A program made the translations under genes and the position numbers. The notes beneath the pieces are model-generated. The model ran no database searches. It was not told where the DNA came from and worked only from the letters and a program-made list of their open reading frames with translations. 64,000 nucleotides of DNA from Leadbetterella byssophila DSM 17132 (lineage in GTDB: Bacteria > Bacteroidota > Bacteroidia > Cytophagales > Spirosomataceae). Below, in pieces: positions 60,731 through 64,000 of the stretch (position 1 is its first letter; the number at the start of each line of letters is the position of its first letter). Where the stretch lies: positions 1,116,001-1,180,000 of the forward strand of contig NC_014655.1 in assembly GCF_000166395.1 (NCBI RefSeq), read 5' to 3'.

Positions 60731-62056
60731 ATGACTAACTCTAAACTATCACCAGTACCCTTAATCATTTTACTGGTCATCACAGGACTGGCACTCTTCT
60801 TCCCATTTACGCCAACAGCTATCGTAACGGAAGGCATAGACGCCGCAGACACTGCTTGGGTGCTCATTTCAGCCGCATTAGTTTTGATCATGACTCCGGG
60901 CTTAGCCTACTTTTACGGAGGAATGGTCAATGCCAAAAACGTCATCTCTACCATGCTTCAGAGTTTCATTGCTATGGGTGTAATCTCAGTAGTTTGGGTA
61001 GTTTTAGGTTTTAGCATAGCTTTTGGCGACTCCATCGGAGGATTCTTTGGCAACCCTTCAACACACTTCATGTTAAAGGGCGTTACTGACGGACCGGCTT
61101 GGGGCACCATTCCTTTCCTACTATTCGCCTTTTTCCAATTGAAATTTGCCGTTATCACTCCTGCTTTAGTTACAGGATCCATGGCAGAAAGGATCAATTT
61201 TAAAGCATATGTAGTATTTATGGTACTCTTCAGCTTGTTGATTTACGCACCACTAGCACACATGACCTGGTCCCCAAATGGTATGCTCTTCAAACTAGGC
61301 GTTTTAGACTTCGCTGGCGGAACTGTGGTTCACATGTCTGCTGGATGGGCTGCTCTGGCAGGTGCCATTTACCTAAAAAGAAGAAGATCACATGCAACAA
61401 ATGATTTCCTTCCTCCGGCAAATGTCCCTTACGTACTCTTAGGAACAGGCTTACTATGGTTTGGATGGTTTGGATTCAATGGAGGCTCTGCCTTATCTGC
61501 TAGTCCGCTAGCTGTGGTAGCATTTGCCACAACTAACACTGCTGCAGGTGCAGCGGGTGTAGCTTGGGTATTCTTTGATGCCATCAGAGGCAAAAAGCCT
61601 TCCGCTTTAGGTTTCTGTATTGGTGTGGTAGTAGGTCTAGTAGCCATCACTCCCGCAGCCGGATTCGTAACCGTACCTCATGCTTTGGTTATAGGTGTGG
61701 TTTCCTCCATCATCTCTAACCTAGTAGCGCATTGGAAGACCAAAACTGCATTAGACGATACTTTAGATGTATTCCCCTGTCACGGAGTAGGCGGTATGGT
61801 AGGTATGATTTTAACGGGAGTATTCGCCACTTCTAGTGTAAATGAAGGGGTTGCAGAACAAGGTCTATTCTTTGGAGAAACCGCATTGTTTTTGAAACAC
61901 CTTTTGGCCTTAGTATTGACGTCTGCTTTTGCATTTGGAATGTCATTCGTTGTGCTTAAAATCACTGACATCATTATTCCTCTACGTGTAAGCGACGAAG
62001 ATGAAACCGCAGGATTAGATATCAGTCAACACGACGAAAAGCTAATAGAAGCTTAA
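60731..62056 (+). CDS. amt: Ammonium transporter (Amt/MEP/Rh family)
   Basis: The 441-residue protein has eleven or twelve transmembrane segments of the Amt fold. Landmarks are AADTAWVLISAALVLIMTPG (N-terminal), GFVTVPHALVIGVVSSII, HMTWSPNGMLFKLGVLDFAGG with the pore His in VVHMSAGWAAL, and FGWFGFNGGSALSASP. It imports ammonium. The extreme N-terminus is a hydrophobic helix that may be a signal-like segment. It lies 21 bp after the porin gene. A group II intron, antisense, abuts the stop codon, so any downstream partner such as a PII gene is separated from it. Confidence 0.94.
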   Translation: MTNSKLSPVPLIILLVITGLALFFPFTPTAIVTEGIDAADTAWVLISAALVLIMTPGLAYFYGGMVNAKNVISTMLQSFIAMGVISVVWVVLGFSIAFGDSIGGFFGNPSTHFMLKGVTDGPAWGTIPFLLFAFFQLKFAVITPALVTGSMAERINFKAYVVFMVLFSLLIYAPLAHMTWSPNGMLFKLGVLDFAGGTVVHMSAGWAALAGAIYLKRRRSHATNDFLPPANVPYVLLGTGLLWFGWFGFNGGSALSASPLAVVAFATTNTAAGAAGVAWVFFDAIRGKKPSALGFCIGVVVGLVAITPAAGFVTVPHALVIGVVSSIISNLVAHWKTKTALDDTLDVFPCHGVGGMVGMILTGVFATSSVNEGVAEQGLFFGETALFLKHLLALVLTSAFAFGMSFVVLKITDIIIPLRVSDEDETAGLDISQHDEKLIEA

Positions 62057-63994
62057 TCGAGTAGGAAGATAGGGATTATTTCCCTATCTGTCCTCTCACA
62101 CCACCCGGCATACGGATCCGTACCAAGGCGGTTTGTTAGAATAACGTCGTTTGATGCGTTGTTCTCCAGTAATAGTAGTTTGCAAATCCTTCGTAACCTA
62201 ATTTAGTAAAGTATGAGTTTGTTAGCGTTGTTTGAACGATAGGGCTTGTCCCTGTCCGAGTATAGGATTTACGGGTGTTCGCATGTTGGTAGGCAAGCCA
62301 GCGTTTGGCTCCCAGTTTCATTAAGTTCCGAATTCGATTACCTGCGGTCTTCCATTGCTTCCAAAGCAGAACACGCAAGCGTCTTCGCACTAGGTTATCT
62401 AGTGCTACCATCACCTTCTTATTCGTTGCTATACGAAAGTAATCCACCCAGCCGTGAATAATTTGCCGTAGTTTAGTCAGTCGCTCATGCATAGGAGTAA
62501 CTGTATTACGTCGAGTATTTTGACGTAACTTCTCTCGGATTCGTTCGATACTCTTTGCAGAGATACGAATCTGCCAATCTCCTTGAGTTTTGAAGAAACT
62601 AAAGCCGAGTAAACTACTTTGGGAAGGTTTGCTTACCTTACTCTTTTCACGGTTCACTTTCAGCTTTAGTGTAGATTCGATGTAACTGGTGATGTTGCGC
62701 ATAATACGAGTGGCGGATTTATTGCTCTTCGCGTAGATACTACAGTCATCCGCATAGCGTACAAATCGATGTCCACGGGAGCTGAGTTCCCTGTCCAGTT
62801 CGTTCAGGATGATGTTTGACAAAAGTGGACTTAAAGGACTACCCTGTGGTGTGCCCTTGGTTCGCTTTTGTTCAAGACCATGATCCATAATCCCACAACG
62901 AAGGTATTTCCCGATCAGGGCTAGGACTCGATGATCCGTAATCTTCTTGCTCAAAAGATGCATCAGTATGTCGTGGTTCACTTGATCGAAGAATTGTTCC
63001 AAATCAAGTTCAACGACCCACGTGTAGCCCAAGTTCAGATACTCTTGCGCTTTAATGACGGCCTGATGAGCATTACGATTCGGACGGAAGCCGTAGCTGT
63101 TATCGTGAAAATCACCCTCATACTTTAACCCAAGCCATTGGGAAATGCTTTGCTGAATAACACGGTCGATGACCGTTGGGATACCCAGCATACGCTTGCC
63201 GCCACTTGCTTTGGGAATCTCTACTTTCCGAACAGCTTGTGGGCGGTAAGTGCCAGAGAGAATATCCGATCGCAGGGATTGCCAGTGCGTGTTAAGGTAG
63301 TCACGAAGATTATCGATCTGCATACCATCAACTCCGCTAGCACCTCCATTAGAGATGACACGATCAACTGCGTGTTTGACATTTCGGATGTGTAATATCT
63401 CTTCCAACATAGTATTACTAAAAAAAACCTCAGGCATTGTGTCCACTTCGTTGCACGACTCAGCTAAGCTCCTCTTGCATTTTACTATCAGTTTCCGACC
63501 TACCCTCATGCAAGCAGTTCTCTTATGTGGTTCGGCTTTTAACACTTCGTCATAAACTTCATGGTTCCTTTGCCATTCTAACATTCAGACCTTCCCCTGT
63601 ATAAAGTAGAGAAGCAGGGTACTATGTCCTCTGCTGACTTCTGACTAAAGCATACTAGCATTATTATTCTGCTATATGTTTCTTCGCGGGCATTCGCGTA
63701 TACCTTTGACAGAGTTTAGTCAGATCTCCCCAGGTAAGAACAATAACTTTCACCTCATATATCCGCTACATTTACCATAGTGTTTCCGTACAGTTTAGGG
63801 CTTCGGCTTGTTTTGCAGCCTCACCCAACACTTGCGGCCTTGTATGTAGTTTCTGTTCGTCGGATCGAGGTTTTGCCTCAAACTTCCTTCAGATTCCACC
63901 TCACGGTGGACACCCTTGTCCTAAGCTAACACTTCCCACTGCAAAGGCGTGTTCGGGACTTACACCCTAGAGTTATTGCACATGCTGGGCACAC
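62056..63994 (-). mobile_element. Group II intron, complete, antisense against the amt stop codon
   Basis: On the minus strand the 5' end is GTGTGCCCAGCATG (start at 63994), the GUGYG pattern of group II introns. The following 410 bases have the paired, G/U-rich layout of domain I, for example TCTAGGGTGTAAGTCCC. The maturase gene occupies domain IV. Domain V is near 62090-62125 (GTACGGATCCGTATGCCGG then GTGGTGTGAGAGG). Domain VI is a stem AGATAGGG with CCCTATCT (about 62066-62090) and the 3' end is CCTACTCGAT at about 62056-62065. The end coincides, within 1-2 bases, with the last base of the amt stop codon on the opposite strand. The element is about 1.94 kb and lies wholly inside the window. 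Confidence 0.85.
62136..63584 (-). CDS. ltrA: Group II intron reverse transcriptase/maturase
   Basis: The protein (up to 482 residues) is a group II intron-encoded RT. RT fingers and palm blocks include GASGVDGMQIDNL, GGKRMLGIPTVIDRVIQQSI, YGFRPNRNAHQAV, the catalytic FVRYADDCSIY and KGTPQGSPLSPLLSN. An X/maturase domain follows (LTKLRQIIHGWVDYFRIATN, LVRRRLRVLLWKQWK). No HNH endonuclease domain is present at the C-terminus. The ATG at 63584 overlaps intron RNA sequence; MPEVFFSNTMLEEIL at 63440 is a plausible alternative start. The protein helps the intron splice and reverse-splice into DNA. Confidence 0.9.
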   Translation of the reverse strand: MLEWQRNHEVYDEVLKAEPHKRTACMRVGRKLIVKCKRSLAESCNEVDTMPEVFFSNTMLEEILHIRNVKHAVDRVISNGGASGVDGMQIDNLRDYLNTHWQSLRSDILSGTYRPQAVRKVEIPKASGGKRMLGIPTVIDRVIQQSISQWLGLKYEGDFHDNSYGFRPNRNAHQAVIKAQEYLNLGYTWVVELDLEQFFDQVNHDILMHLLSKKITDHRVLALIGKYLRCGIMDHGLEQKRTKGTPQGSPLSPLLSNIILNELDRELSSRGHRFVRYADDCSIYAKSNKSATRIMRNITSYIESTLKLKVNREKSKVSKPSQSSLLGFSFFKTQGDWQIRISAKSIERIREKLRQNTRRNTVTPMHERLTKLRQIIHGWVDYFRIATNKKVMVALDNLVRRRLRVLLWKQWKTAGNRIRNLMKLGAKRWLAYQHANTRKSYTRTGTSPIVQTTLTNSYFTKLGYEGFANYYYWRTTHQTTLF

Positions 63995-64000
63995 AAAAGA

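Noticed and set aside
60958..61974. Minus-strand frames within amt
   Set aside because: They are shadows of the transporter's codons; hydrophobic codons give long open frames on the reverse strand.

Overview
The window is a piece of a Bacteroidota chromosome, most likely from the order Cytophagales. The evidence is two proteins with type IX secretion (T9SS) C-terminal tails, a PorW/SprE-like lipoprotein, a long-form IspG, a bacterial geranylgeranylglyceryl-phosphate-synthase-like gene, TAnnTTTG-type -7 promoter boxes and A/T-rich, weakly Shine-Dalgarno leaders. A Leadbetterella/Emticicia-like source is possible, but the genus cannot be fixed from sequence alone.

Region 1 (1-10.3 kb) looks like one end of an integrated element. 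A tyrosine recombinase (8997-10214) sits next to a metabolic cargo: an EamA exporter, two MocR-type PLP-dependent regulators, a class-I glutamine amidotransferase, a YggS-like PLP-binding protein, two GNATs (one cut by the window edge), a [2Fe-2S] ferredoxin, a small thioredoxin-like protein, a DapA-like aldolase, a cupin and a nucleoside deaminase. The control regions of three of these units share a GRTACAGT motif. Two of them share a complete two-box arrangement with identical spacing.

Region 2 (10.3-18.5 kb) is unstable accessory DNA. It holds an IS3-family element with a nonsense-broken transposase, a duplicated IS end, shreds of interrupted small ORFs, a lipoprotein, a T9SS-exported SASA-type carbohydrate esterase, a GDSL-like pseudogene with two lesions, a second intact IS3-family element, and a GNAT pseudogene truncated by it.

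Region 3 (18.5-28.1 kb) holds a nitroreductase divergent from a TolC-RND-adaptor efflux operon, an intact IS1182-family element, and sucC.

Region 4 (28.2-50.9 kb) is core chromosome: LolD-like ATPase, OmpR-type two-component pair, Na+/solute symporter with a previously unlisted 31-residue membrane protein coupled to it, PorW/SprE-like lipoprotein, MBL hydrolase, secreted zinc protease, RecQ, GGGP-synthase-like enzyme, FolK, glycosyltransferase, Aat, PyrR, Pth, QueE, IspG, an OmpA lipoprotein and thioredoxin.

Region 5 (50.9-57.8 kb) is the most promising candidate for an undescribed system. A tightly packed minus-strand operon encodes an esterase, an ATP-grasp ligase, a GCS2/YbdK carboxylate-amine ligase, a class-I amidotransferase, a second ATP-grasp-like protein and a class-III aminotransferase, with a second esterase divergent from it. 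It looks like a biosynthetic route to a small amide- or peptide-like metabolite.

Region 6 (57.8-64 kb) has a LuxC-like acyl-CoA reductase divergent from a ferredoxin, then an outer-membrane porin and ammonium transporter pair. A complete group II intron lies antisense, directly against the stop codon of the ammonium transporter gene.
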